Under the pieces are notes generated by a model. It worked only from the letters and a program-made list of their open reading frames with translations. It was not told the origin of the DNA and did no database searches. Made by a program: the position numbers and the translations under genes. A stretch of 64,000 bases of DNA from Asticcacaulis excentricus CB 48 (lineage in GTDB: Bacteria; Pseudomonadota; Alphaproteobacteria; Caulobacterales; Caulobacteraceae), in NCBI RefSeq assembly GCF_000175215.2, contig NC_014816.1, positions 434,001 through 498,000 on the forward strand. The letters are read 5' to 3'. Positions 42,776 to 51,086 of this stretch are shown piece by piece. Position 1 is the stretch's first letter; each line of letters begins with the position of its first letter.

Positions 42776-44182
42776 TGGAAACGCCGTGGCCGACTTGATC
42801 CACTCATCTACGGACAGGGTCTTGGTCACTGGAGGCGCCGCGCGTTCGCGGCAATTCGGGCGTTCGCACAGCCGGCACATGGGCCCGGTTTCGACCGCCG
42901 CCGGGGTGTTGAGGTCGAGCCCCTTCGCATAGACCAGCTTTTCGGCGTATTTCAACTCGCAGCCCAGCCCCAGCGCCTGCTCGCTGTAGGCCCCGCCATC
43001 CCAGCCGCGCAGGCCCCGGTCGAGCGTGCGCGCCAGCGTGAAATAACGCGCCTTGTCCGGCGTTTCGATCACCTGGGTGAGGATGCGGCCCGGCGACTGA
43101 AAGGCCTGATGCAGGTTCCAGCGCGGGCAGGCCCCGCCAAAGCGCGAGAAGGGGAACCTGCCCGCCGCAAAGCGTTTGGAGACATTGCCTGCGGAATCGA
43201 TGCGCATCATGAAAAAGGGCACACCGCGGCGGCCGGGCTGTGACAGGGTGGTCAGGCGGTGCGCCGCCTGCTCGAAACTGACGCCGAACGGGGCGCGCAG
43301 CAGTTCCAGATCGTAGCCACAGGTTTCGGCCGCCTCATGAAAGCGGCTATAGGGCATCAGGGTCGCTGCCGTCAGATAGTTGAGCAGCGCGATCTTGAAC
43401 AGCCGCGCCGAGGCGAGGTCTGGCGCCTTGGCGCGTTCGACGCGTGCATTCAGCTCTGTGCCATGTAACGACAGGGCCAGTTGATAGACGATGGCGAAGG
43501 CGCGCGAGGAGGGGGCGAGCGTCTCCGACAGCATCAGGCGACGCCGGTGCGGATCGTAGCGCCGCTGATAGATGAGCATGACCGAGGCCGGCATGAAGCG
43601 TACGCCGATACCGAATTCGCTTTGCAGCCGACGTTCGGCAGCGGCTTCGAGCGTGTGGGGATCGCCGCCCAGCGCCTCGAACAAAGCCTCGCCGCGTTCA
43701 TCGAAGTCCGGGAAGTAGTTATTGGCCGCCTGTACCTGATCGCGCGTCCAGTCGGCGGGCGAATGTTCGTTGAGGATTTCCGCCGAACTGAGGTCGATCA
43801 CCTCTCTCACCTTGCGTTCCTTATAGGCGCGATAAAGCCGCAGCATGGCCTCGGCCACTGTGGGGGAGGCGGCGACCAGATCGGCAATTTCACGGCGCGG
43901 TGCGTGCAGGTCCTTGAACAACGGATCGCTCAGCACTTCGGCCAGATCGGCCTCACCCGACGGATCGGCCTCCGCGGTGAAGGTGCGCATATCGAGATCA
44001 TAGGTCGAGGCCAGCTTCAGCAGCACCTGCGCCGTCACCGGGCGCTGATTGCGCTCCAGATGGTTGAGATAAGAGGGCGACACGCCGAGGTCTTCGGCCA
44101 TGCGCGTCTGGGTCAGGTTCAGGTCGTGCCGCAGGCGTTTGACGCGGCCGCCGAGGAAGAGTTTGCGATCAAGTTCCGACAT
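42770..44182 (-). CDS. ScfR/RamB-type short-chain fatty acyl transcriptional regulator
   Basis: The 470-aa product has an XRE helix-turn-helix at about residues 12-66 (VKRLRHDLNLTQTRMAEDLGVSPSYLNHLERNQRP). A central IrrE/ImmA-like domain (about 180-280, without a clear HExxH) comes next, then the DUF2083 C-terminal domain with the Cys-rich motif CRLCERPNCRERAAPP. Relatives (RamB, PccR, MccR) sense acyl-CoA and control acetate, glyoxylate or propionate genes. Here it is divergent from isocitrate lyase, the classic target. It lies 3 bp after a Tdi1-like gene on the same strand. Confidence 0.88.
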   Translation of the reverse strand: MSELDRKLFLGGRVKRLRHDLNLTQTRMAEDLGVSPSYLNHLERNQRPVTAQVLLKLASTYDLDMRTFTAEADPSGEADLAEVLSDPLFKDLHAPRREIADLVAASPTVAEAMLRLYRAYKERKVREVIDLSSAEILNEHSPADWTRDQVQAANNYFPDFDERGEALFEALGGDPHTLEAAAERRLQSEFGIGVRFMPASVMLIYQRRYDPHRRRLMLSETLAPSSRAFAIVYQLALSLHGTELNARVERAKAPDLASARLFKIALLNYLTAATLMPYSRFHEAAETCGYDLELLRAPFGVSFEQAAHRLTTLSQPGRRGVPFFMMRIDSAGNVSKRFAAGRFPFSRFGGACPRWNLHQAFQSPGRILTQVIETPDKARYFTLARTLDRGLRGWDGGAYSEQALGLGCELKYAEKLVYAKGLDLNTPAAVETGPMCRLCERPNCRERAAPPVTKTLSVDEWIKSATAFPF

Positions 44183-44185
44183 GGC

Positions 44186-44617
44186 CTAGTCCACGACCTT
44201 CAACTGAATTTGCCCGCCATTTGGGACATCCTTAATGTGAAAAGCGACATGGCCCGCCGAAGCCATCACCTGATCCGTGGGAGCTTGAGCTATGTTGTCT
44301 ACGGCATATTCGCCGCCCAGAGGTGTCCAGAGCTTTAGACAGTAGCTGTAGCCCTCATGTAGATCGCCAATGGTATCGCGTGCCATTTCGACCAAGCGTT
44401 CCATTTTCCAATCCACCTGAAAATCCGCGTCCTGCAACACCAGTCTATAATTCGCGTCATCACGGGCAATGGGTTCGCACAAGAGGTCTTCGGGGCATAT
44501 TCTCCGGTACTGGCCATCCAAAGAGCGAAACAGAACATTTCCGAAGGCATTCACCGCCATCACCTGATCGACTTCGAAGCCAAGCCAGCCCCATTCCTTT
44601 TGAATGATGTCGCGCAT
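44186..44617 (-). CDS. Tdi1/DUF1851-type immunity-fold protein
   Basis: The 143-aa product begins EWGWLGFEVDQVMAVNAFGNVLFRSLDGQYRRICPEDL. This pattern is shared by the C-terminal domain of the type VI immunity protein Tdi1 and DUF1851 proteins, which neutralise NAD(P)-targeting or ADP-ribosylating toxins in known cases. No toxin gene is next to it. It is the likely first gene of a transcript with the ScfR-like regulator (3-bp gap), facing isocitrate lyase. The assignment rests on the motif; a metabolic role in this context cannot be excluded. Confidence 0.6.
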   Translation of the reverse strand: MRDIIQKEWGWLGFEVDQVMAVNAFGNVLFRSLDGQYRRICPEDLLCEPIARDDANYRLVLQDADFQVDWKMERLVEMARDTIGDLHEGYSYCLKLWTPLGGEYAVDNIAQAPTDQVMASAGHVAFHIKDVPNGGQIQLKVVD

Positions 44618-44666
44618 GTTTCTGACGGCCTGAGCAAGTGAGACTTTGAAGTCATTTAGTCACAAT

Positions 44667-44699
44667 TTTACAAATTCAACAAGGTCGGGTTTTGCCAAA
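44667..44699. promoter_or_regulatory. TTTGCAAA-like pair between the ScfR-like operon and aceA
   Basis: TTTACAAA (44667-44674) and TTTGCCAAA (44691-44699) resemble the TTTGCAAA core reported for RamB/PccR-type regulators. They lie in the 182-bp divergent promoter gap. The match is imperfect. Confidence 0.3.
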
Positions 44700-44799
44700 T
44701 GACCCGGTATTCACCCGCTAATCTCTCCATTATCGCTCATTTCTAGCGCTTAATCGTCCCATCAACAGCGCGGCCCAGCCGCCGGAAAGGAGACGTATT

Positions 44800-44979
44800 A
44801 TGACAAATTCACCCTTTTTCACACCGTTTCTGAGCCCATTCGATCTTGTGGCTGCCTATGCGTCCTCGTTCGGCGCTGCGGCCGTTCTGTCGCGTCAGGC
44901 CGCCCTGATGGCTCACCGCGAAAGCCTCAATCCCACCACCCCCCGGCCGGAGCGTCGGGATACGGAGACCCTGTCATGA
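44800..44979 (+). CDS. 59-aa protein translationally coupled to isocitrate lyase
   Basis: The short gene has a strong ribosome site (GGAAAGGAG, 7 nt before ATG) and its stop overlaps the aceA start (ATGA), so ribosomes would pass straight into aceA. The peptide opens with TNSPFFTPFLSPFDLVAAYA, a Phe/Pro-rich segment, then a short helix (SSFGAAAVLSRQAALMAHRE) and a polar Pro/Arg tail. The first half is hydrophobic but broken by prolines, so a membrane segment is doubtful. I do not recognise the family. It may be a leader that sets aceA translation or a small regulator of the enzyme. Confidence 0.7.
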   Translation: MTNSPFFTPFLSPFDLVAAYASSFGAAAVLSRQAALMAHRESLNPTTPRPERRDTETLS

Positions 44980-46265
44980 CCACTTTCGAGCACCTGGTGC
45001 CCAACGCCCCGAAGGGACGCTTCAACGGCATTACCCGTCCTTACACGCCGCAGGAGGTCGAAAAGCTGCGGGGTTCGGTGTGGGTCCGCAACACGCTGGC
45101 CGAGCGCGGGGCCAACCGCCTGTGGCAGCTGCTGCACGAGGAGCCCTTTATCAATGCGCTGGGTGCCGTCACCGGCAATCAGGCCATGCAGATGGTGCGC
45201 GCCGGGCTCAAGGCCATCTACCTCTCTGGCTGGCAGGTCGCGGCGGACGCCAACACCGCTTCGGCCATGTATCCGGACCAGTCGCTTTACCCGGCCAATG
45301 CCGCACCGGAACTGTGCCGCCGCATCAACCGCACGCTTCAGCGCGCCGATCAGATCGAGCATTCTGAAGGCGGCGCGAAACGCGACTGGTTCGCCCCCAT
45401 CGTCGCCGACGCTGAGGCCGGCTTCGGCGGGCCCCTCAACAGTTTTGAGATTATGAAGGCCTTTATCGAGGCCGGGGCGGCAGGCGTGCATTTTGAGGAT
45501 CAACTGGCTTCTGAAAAGAAGTGCGGCCACCTCGGCGGTAAGGTGCTGATCCCGACCCAGGCGCATGAGCGCAATCTGATTGCGGCCCGGCTGGCGGCCG
45601 ACGTGCTGGGGGTGCCGACGCTTACCGTGGCGCGCACCGATGCCGAGTCGGCGCAGCTCATTACGTCTGATATTGACGAGCGCGACCATCCATTCATCGA
45701 CCGCGACAGCCGCACGCCGGAAGGCTTCTTCCGTCTGAAGCCCGGAACGGGGCTCGATCATTGCATCGCTCGCGGTCTAGCCTATGCCAAATACGCCGAC
45801 CTGCTGTGGTGGGAAACCTCGCACCCGGACCTTGACGATGCGCGCCGCTTTGCCGAGGCCGTGCACAAGGTTCATCCGGGCAAGCTCTTGGCCTATAACT
45901 GCTCGCCGTCCTTCAATTGGAAGGCGAAGCTGGACGAGGCGACGATCGCCAGATTCCAGCGCGAGTTAGGGGCTATGGGCTACAAGTTCCAGTTCGTAAC
46001 GCTGGCCGGCTTCCACTCGCTGAATAACGGCATGTTCGAACTGGCCTCCGGGTACCGCGACCGCGGCATGGCGGCCTATTCCGAGCTTCAGCAGCGTGAA
46101 TTCGCCAATGAGGCGGCGGGCTATACCGCTACCCGTCACCAGCGCGAGGTCGGTACCGGTTATTTCGACAAGATCGCCATGACCATCACGAATGGTCAGT
46201 CCTCGACGACCGCCTTGAAGGACTCGACCGAAACCGCTCAATTTCAAACAGAGCCCGCAGAGTAA
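44976..46265 (+). CDS. aceA: Isocitrate lyase
   Basis: The 429-aa glyoxylate-shunt enzyme splits isocitrate to glyoxylate and succinate. The catalytic signature KKCGH lies in LASEKKCGHLGGKVLIPTQAH. Metal and substrate residues occur in PIVADAEAGFGGPLNSFE, YNCSPSFNWK and the C-terminal lid region. It is coupled to the 59-aa gene before it and followed by a 69-aa gene; the divergent ScfR-like regulator probably controls it. No malate synthase is in the window. Confidence 0.95.
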   Translation: MTTFEHLVPNAPKGRFNGITRPYTPQEVEKLRGSVWVRNTLAERGANRLWQLLHEEPFINALGAVTGNQAMQMVRAGLKAIYLSGWQVAADANTASAMYPDQSLYPANAAPELCRRINRTLQRADQIEHSEGGAKRDWFAPIVADAEAGFGGPLNSFEIMKAFIEAGAAGVHFEDQLASEKKCGHLGGKVLIPTQAHERNLIAARLAADVLGVPTLTVARTDAESAQLITSDIDERDHPFIDRDSRTPEGFFRLKPGTGLDHCIARGLAYAKYADLLWWETSHPDLDDARRFAEAVHKVHPGKLLAYNCSPSFNWKAKLDEATIARFQRELGAMGYKFQFVTLAGFHSLNNGMFELASGYRDRGMAAYSELQQREFANEAAGYTATRHQREVGTGYFDKIAMTITNGQSSTTALKDSTETAQFQTEPAE

Positions 46266-46292
46266 AACCCGCACAATAAAGGAGAGTGCCGC

Positions 46293-46502
46293 ATGAACGC
46301 CTACACCCGTCCTGATGCCATTATCGACTTCTGCCTCGCGCCGCTGAACCTCAATGCGGATGCGGCCGCTACGCAAGAGACTCGTCGCCGCCTTGAACAC
46401 GTCCTTCGGACCTATCAGCTTAAGCTGGCGCAGCCGGTCGAGGTCGATTTCACCCGTATGCCCACCCTGACTATCAATGAGGCGGCTCACGGATACGAGT
46501 AG
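46293..46502 (+). CDS. 69-aa protein downstream of isocitrate lyase
   Basis: The small gene follows aceA by 27 bp, with AAAGGAGAG before its ATG, and precedes the operon terminator. The product MNAYTRPDAIIDFCLAPLNL... contains one helix rich in Ala/Arg (AAATQETRRRLEHVLRTYQLKL) and no membrane segment. I do not recognise it. Its position inside the isocitrate lyase transcript suggests a role tied to the glyoxylate shunt. Confidence 0.7.
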   Translation: MNAYTRPDAIIDFCLAPLNLNADAAATQETRRRLEHVLRTYQLKLAQPVEVDFTRMPTLTINEAAHGYE

Positions 46503-46503
46503 G

Positions 46504-46534
46504 GGCGTCACCCCTGACAGAAATGACGCCTTTT
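46504..46534 (+). terminator. Terminator of the aceA operon
   Basis: GGCGTCA pairs with TGACGCC across a 13-nt loop and runs into TTTT. A second hairpin, GCCCCTtCGC with GCGgAGGGGC (46541-46569), follows and ends in TTTGTT, possibly as a back-up. Confidence 0.7.
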
Positions 46535-46638
46535 CCACCTGCCCCTTCGCTGAACCTCGGCGGAGGGGCTTTGTTCATTTGACGCGCGGCGCGGCTTTCA
46601 GTAAGGCTTGGCCAACCTCCCTGAGTTAGCTGGGCCTT

Positions 46639-46857
46639 ATGTCTATGAGCACCGTTCCTCCTCCTGAAGTCATCTATGTCGATGGTCACAAGGTCGCCTG
46701 CAATGGCGGCGGTGGCGCGCTGGGTCACCCTATGGTCTATCTGGAACTCGGGGCCAATGGTGAGGTCGAATGCGGCTATTGCGACCGAAAGTTCGTGCAT
46801 AAGGACCATGCGCACGAGTATCAAAGCCCGGCACCGCGCCCCGAGGGCGACCACTAA
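46639..46857 (+). CDS. Zinc-finger (zf-CHCC) protein, NDUFS6-like
   Basis: The 72-aa protein has the CHCC zinc pattern: Cys in HKVACNGGGGALGHPMVYLEL with the conserved GHP His, then the CxxC in VECGYCDRKFV. The arrangement is that of alphaproteobacterial homologues of NDUFS6, the zinc subunit of respiratory complex I. A role in complex I assembly is inferred from the family. Met1 and Met3 are both possible starts. Confidence 0.83.
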   Translation: MSMSTVPPPEVIYVDGHKVACNGGGGALGHPMVYLELGANGEVECGYCDRKFVHKDHAHEYQSPAPRPEGDH

Positions 46858-46956
46858 AGCCAGCGGATCTGAGGTCATCAGTTCCGCTCTTTGGTCTTTT
46901 GTTTAGCGCACTTTTTCATCCAAGAAGTGCGTCCCACTTTTTTGGAAAGTGCTCTG

Positions 46957-47424
46957 ATGAGATATCTTCACACGATGATCCGCGTGAAAGATCTGGACGC
47001 GGCGCTCGATTTTTATTGTCGCGGTCTGGGTCTATTCGAAGTGCGCCGCACGGTGAGCGAAAAGGGCCGCTTTACGCTGGTCTTTCTGGCCGCGCCGCTG
47101 GATTCAGCCACAGCGACAGTAAATGGTGGCGACCGCGCCGCGCCGCATGTCGAGCTGACCTACAACTGGCCGGACGAAAATGGTAATGTCGAAGATTATA
47201 CGGGCGGGCGCAATTTCGGGCACCTGGCGTATGAGGTCGATGACATCTATGCTGCCTGTCAGCACCTGATAGATATGGGCGTCGTGATCAACCGTCCGCC
47301 GCGCGATGGCAACATGGCCTTTGTGCGCTCTCCGGACGGTATCAGCATCGAACTGCTGCAAAAGGGGGCACCCAAAGCGCCGCAGGAACCGTGGGCCAGT
47401 ATGCCCAATATAGGGAGCTGGTAG
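46957..47424 (+). CDS. gloA: VOC-family lactoylglutathione lyase (glyoxalase I)
   Basis: The start at MRYLHTMIRVKDLDAALDFY (GGAAAG 7 nt before ATG) gives 155 aa; the frame open to 46891 lacks any homology. Two VOC repeats supply the metal ligands: His in YLHTMI, Glu in VELTYNW, His in FGHLAYEV and Glu in ISIELLQ. FVRSPDGISIELL is typical of GloA, which converts the methylglyoxal-glutathione adduct to lactoylglutathione. A related VOC enzyme cannot be excluded. Confidence 0.82.
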   Translation: MRYLHTMIRVKDLDAALDFYCRGLGLFEVRRTVSEKGRFTLVFLAAPLDSATATVNGGDRAAPHVELTYNWPDENGNVEDYTGGRNFGHLAYEVDDIYAACQHLIDMGVVINRPPRDGNMAFVRSPDGISIELLQKGAPKAPQEPWASMPNIGSW

Positions 47425-47446
47425 AGGTTTAGCTGAGAGAAACACG

Positions 47447-47477
47447 AAAAGCCGTTGGGAATTCCCAGCGGCTTTTT
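47447..47477. terminator. Terminator after gloA
   Basis: AAAAGCCGTTGGG pairs with CCCAGCGGCTTTT (13 bp, one T-G) around AATT and ends in Ts; A and T runs make it active in either direction. Confidence 0.87.
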
Positions 47478-47518
47478 GGTGGCTTCGACTGGCCACCCAC
47501 TCGTCATGTGGCTTGCGC

Positions 47519-47577
47519 CTAATGCCACCCTCCCCGCCAGCGGAGAGGTGTAAGAGGAGGTGGGGCTATCTTCCTGC
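47519..47577. repeat. CTCCCC...GGGGAGG-type intergenic repeat, degraded copy
   Basis: CCACCCTCCCCGCCAGCGGAGAGG followed by AGGAGGTGGGGC resembles the GC-rich hairpin elements at 59719 and 61437. It lies between gloA and polA and carries no gene. Confidence 0.5.
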
Positions 47578-47680
47578 CAATCCCTGACCCACAGATTGGG
47601 TATGGGGAATTGGCATCGTGCACGGATGGCTTTATTAAGCCTGCACGCCCCGCCCGAAACCCTTCTTGAAGCGAGCCCTC

Positions 47681-50542
47681 ATGTCCCCCAAACGCCTCGT
47701 CCTGATCGACGGTTCCGGCTATATCTTCCGCGCCTATCACGGCCTGCCGCCCCTGACGCGCAAGTCCGATGGTTTGCCGGTTGGGGCGGTGTCGGGCTTT
47801 TGCAACATGTTGTATAAGCTCATCAAAGAGAACCGTGGCGAGGATGCACCGTCGCATCTGGCAGTAATTTTCGACGCCGGGGCGCACACCTTCCGCAATG
47901 ACCTCTATGATCAGTACAAGGCGCATCGACCGCCCCCCCCCGAAGACCTGATCCCGCAATTCCCCCTGATCCGTCAGGCGACCAGGGCCTTTGGTATCCA
48001 CAATGTCGAACTTCTGGGCTTTGAAGCCGACGACCTGATCTGCACCTATGCGCATCTGGCCGTGCAGCAGGGCTTCGAAGTCACCATCATCTCGTCCGAC
48101 AAGGACCTGATGCAAGTGGTAAATGACCACGTCTCCATGCTTGATCCGGTCAAAGGCACACATGTCGGGCGCGAGCAGGTCATCGAAAAGTTCGGTGTGC
48201 CGCCGGAGCTGGTCGTTGATGCGCAGGCCCTGATCGGCGATTCCACCGACAATGTCCCCGGTGCGCCCGGCATCGGGATCAAGACTGCCGCCCAGCTTAT
48301 CCTCGAATACGGCTCGCTCGATGCGCTGCTTAAGCGCGCGCACGAGATCAAACAGCCCAAGCGCCGCGAGGCCCTGACCGACTTCCGCGATCAGATCCTG
48401 ATGTCGCGTGAGCTGGTGCGTCTGCGCTGTGATGTGCCACCGCCGTGCCCGATCGAGGAATTTGCCCTGAAAGACCCCAATGCTGCCGAACTGGGGGCGT
48501 TTCTGGCCGAGATGGAGTTCACCTCTCTAGCGCGTCGCGTCGGCGGATCGCTGGCGACGCTCGAAACCGCGCAGGCGGCACCGCGCGATCTCACGGCACC
48601 TGTGTCTAAGCCTCTGTTTGGCACGATGGCTCAGGTGAGCGCACCGCGCCCGGCCACTCCCGAAGCGCTGCTAACGCCGGTCGATTACAGCGCCTATCAG
48701 TGTGTTCAGGACATAGAGGCGCTGAAGGCCTATCTGGTGCAATGCCGGGCAGCGGGTGTGTTTGCCGTTGATACGGAAACCGACTCTCTGTCGGCCACCG
48801 CGTCGGGTCTGGTCGGCGTTTCTCTGAGCTGCGCGCCGGGGTCGGGGGTCTACATCCCGCTGTCGCATCAGTCGGACGACGGTGGTCTGGCCTTGTCTGG
48901 GGATGAGTTTAAACAGATCGCCCTGGTCGAAGCTTTGGCCGAACTCAAACCGCTGCTCGAAGACCCGACAGTGCTGAAGGTGGGGCAGAATATCAAATAC
49001 GACCTGTCGGTCTTTGCGCGCTATGGTATCCGGGTTGCGCCCTATGACGACACCATGCTGATCTCCTACGTGCTCGAAGGCGGCCTGCACGGACATGGCA
49101 TGGATGAGTTGTCTGAGCTGCACCTGGGCCACACGCCCATCCCGTTCAAGCAGGTAGCCGGCACGGGCAAGAGCGCCAAATCGTTCAAATTCGTCGATCT
49201 GAAGCCGGCCACCGAATACGCCGCCGAAGACGCTGACATCACGCTGCGTTTGTGGCATGTGCTCAAGCCGCAACTGGCGCAAAAGCGACTTCTGACCGTC
49301 TATGAGACTTTGGAACGCGCGATGCCGACGGTCCTGTCGGACATGGAACTGGCTGGCGTGCGCATCGATCCGCAGGTGCTGCGCCTTCTCTCTCAGGACT
49401 TTGGCGTGCGCATGGGGGAGATCGAGACAGAGGCGCACACGGTGGCCGGTCATCCGTTCAATCTCAATTCGCCGCAGCAACTGGGGGCCATCTTTTTCGA
49501 TGAAATGGCTCTGCCGGGCGGCAAGAAGACCGCGACAGGTCAGTGGGCGACCGATGTCAAGGTGCTGGAAGAGATCGCCGAAAAGGGCACGCACGATCAG
49601 GGCCAGCGTTTGGCGCGTCTGCTGCTCGATTATCGTCAGATGGCCAAGCTGAAAGGCACCTATACGGACGCCTTGGTCGAATATGCCGATCCGCAGACCC
49701 AACGCATCCATACCTCCTATCAACTGGCTTCGACCACCACAGGCCGATTGTCTTCCAACGAACCCAACCTGCAAAACATTCCCATCCGCACGCTGGAAGG
49801 GCGCAAAATCCGTACCGCCTTTGTGGCGCGTGCGGGCCACAAGCTGATCTCGGCTGACTACTCTCAGATTGAGTTGCGCCTGCTGGCGCATATTGGCGAC
49901 ATCGGCCAGCTCAAGAAGGCGTTTCAGGACGGCATCGACATTCACGCTCTGACGGCGTCGGAAATGTTTGGAGTCCCGGTCGAAGGTATGCCGTCCGAAG
50001 TGCGTCGCCGTGCCAAGGCCATCAATTTCGGTATCATCTACGGCATTTCGGCTTTTGGTCTGGGCAATCAGCTCGGCATCGACAATCAGGAGGCGGGTCG
50101 CTACATCAAGACCTATTTCGAGCGCTTCCCCGGTATCAAGGCCTATATGGACGCGGCGAAAGAACAGGTGAAGGCGACGGGCTATGTCGAAACCATCTTC
50201 GGCCGGCGCATCCACATCCCCGACATTCACGCCAAGTCGGCGGGTCAACGCGCCTTTGCAGAGCGCGCGGCGATCAATGCGCCTATTCAGGGTACCGCCG
50301 CCGACATCATCCGCCGTGCCATGATCCGTATGCCGGGAGCGCTTGAAGCCGCGGGCCTGACCACAACCATGTTGCTTCAGGTGCACGACGAACTGATCTT
50401 CGAGGCCCCCGAAGCCGAGGTCGAAGCTGCCAAGGCGGTGATCGTAGAGGTGATGAAACACGCGGCGCTACCGGCGCTCGACATCTCCGTCCCGCTGGAG
50501 GTCGAGGCCAAGGCGGCGGACAACTGGGATGAAGCGCATTGA
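47681..50542 (+). CDS. polA: DNA polymerase I
   Basis: The 953-aa product has all three activities. The 5' nuclease covers residues 1-290 (LIDGSGYIFRAYHGLPP, FEADDLICTYA, GDSTDNVPGAPGIGIKTA). The proofreading 3'-5' exonuclease runs from about 350 to 540, with DTETDSLSA and GQNIKYDLSVFARYG, so its acidic residues are intact. The polymerase follows with SADYSQIELRLLAHI (motif A), RRRAKAINFGIIYGIS (motif B) and LQVHDELIFE (motif C). The ATG at 47681 is used; a TTG five codons upstream is the only alternative. It serves Okazaki-fragment processing and repair. Confidence 0.95.
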   Translation: MSPKRLVLIDGSGYIFRAYHGLPPLTRKSDGLPVGAVSGFCNMLYKLIKENRGEDAPSHLAVIFDAGAHTFRNDLYDQYKAHRPPPPEDLIPQFPLIRQATRAFGIHNVELLGFEADDLICTYAHLAVQQGFEVTIISSDKDLMQVVNDHVSMLDPVKGTHVGREQVIEKFGVPPELVVDAQALIGDSTDNVPGAPGIGIKTAAQLILEYGSLDALLKRAHEIKQPKRREALTDFRDQILMSRELVRLRCDVPPPCPIEEFALKDPNAAELGAFLAEMEFTSLARRVGGSLATLETAQAAPRDLTAPVSKPLFGTMAQVSAPRPATPEALLTPVDYSAYQCVQDIEALKAYLVQCRAAGVFAVDTETDSLSATASGLVGVSLSCAPGSGVYIPLSHQSDDGGLALSGDEFKQIALVEALAELKPLLEDPTVLKVGQNIKYDLSVFARYGIRVAPYDDTMLISYVLEGGLHGHGMDELSELHLGHTPIPFKQVAGTGKSAKSFKFVDLKPATEYAAEDADITLRLWHVLKPQLAQKRLLTVYETLERAMPTVLSDMELAGVRIDPQVLRLLSQDFGVRMGEIETEAHTVAGHPFNLNSPQQLGAIFFDEMALPGGKKTATGQWATDVKVLEEIAEKGTHDQGQRLARLLLDYRQMAKLKGTYTDALVEYADPQTQRIHTSYQLASTTTGRLSSNEPNLQNIPIRTLEGRKIRTAFVARAGHKLISADYSQIELRLLAHIGDIGQLKKAFQDGIDIHALTASEMFGVPVEGMPSEVRRRAKAINFGIIYGISAFGLGNQLGIDNQEAGRYIKTYFERFPGIKAYMDAAKEQVKATGYVETIFGRRIHIPDIHAKSAGQRAFAERAAINAPIQGTAADIIRRAMIRMPGALEAAGLTTTMLLQVHDELIFEAPEAEVEAAKAVIVEVMKHAALPALDISVPLEVEAKAADNWDEAH

Positions 50543-50601
50543 TGGACTCGCAATAAAATCCCTGGCTATGGCTCGGTATTTGATTGCACGAGGTCAGGTT
50601 T

Positions 50602-51084
50602 ATGGTTTCGATAGCCGATGATATTTCGTTAGCGGGAAAGGCGTTCATGGCTTTTGTCATGTCGCCGGACCGCGTCGCACAAGCATCGACCGATAAAATC
50701 GAAGCTCTGATCCGGCACCTCGATTGGCTGGCTATGGCCATGCACGATACCGAGCCCGACAGTTTCGATCCAGCAGAATATCCCGAACCCGCGCTGCCAA
50801 AATTTGAAACGATATATCAAGCTGTTCAGTCGGGCTTTTCTGAACTCAGACCGTACACTTTTATCATATTGGATGCGCAGAGCGGCGTGAGTAAAAAGCC
50901 CTGGGAGCAAGACCCATGGGACGATTTGACGGATATATACCGAGATTTGTTCGACGGTATTTGGCGCATGGAACACACCTCTCGTTCTGACGGGTTGTTT
51001 GAACTGTCACTTAGCTACAGATCGCATTGGTGCGCACACTTGCGAGCCTTGCAGGCTTATCTTCAAACCCTCACGGTTGCCTGA
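50602..51084 (+). CDS. DUF5063 family protein
   Basis: The 160-aa acidic cytosolic protein begins MVSIADDISLAGKAFMAFV, after AGGTCAGG. It matches the DUF5063 layout: an N-terminal helix pair, RHLDWLAMAMHDTEPDSFDP, and the C-terminal DDLTDIYRDLFDGIWRMEHTS motif followed by SHWCAHLRALQAYL. The function is unknown; members are sometimes linked to immunity or polymorphic toxin loci. It converges with the M28 peptidase gene. Confidence 0.7.
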   Translation: MVSIADDISLAGKAFMAFVMSPDRVAQASTDKIEALIRHLDWLAMAMHDTEPDSFDPAEYPEPALPKFETIYQAVQSGFSELRPYTFIILDAQSGVSKKPWEQDPWDDLTDIYRDLFDGIWRMEHTSRSDGLFELSLSYRSHWCAHLRALQAYLQTLTVA

Positions 51085-51086
51085 CC

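Noticed and set aside
48671..50461. Long minus-strand open frame (596 codons) opposite polA
   Set aside because: It mirrors polA, whose three domains and all catalytic motifs are intact; high-GC codon bias opens long antisense frames. The antisense product is His/Arg/Gln-rich with no recognisable domain.
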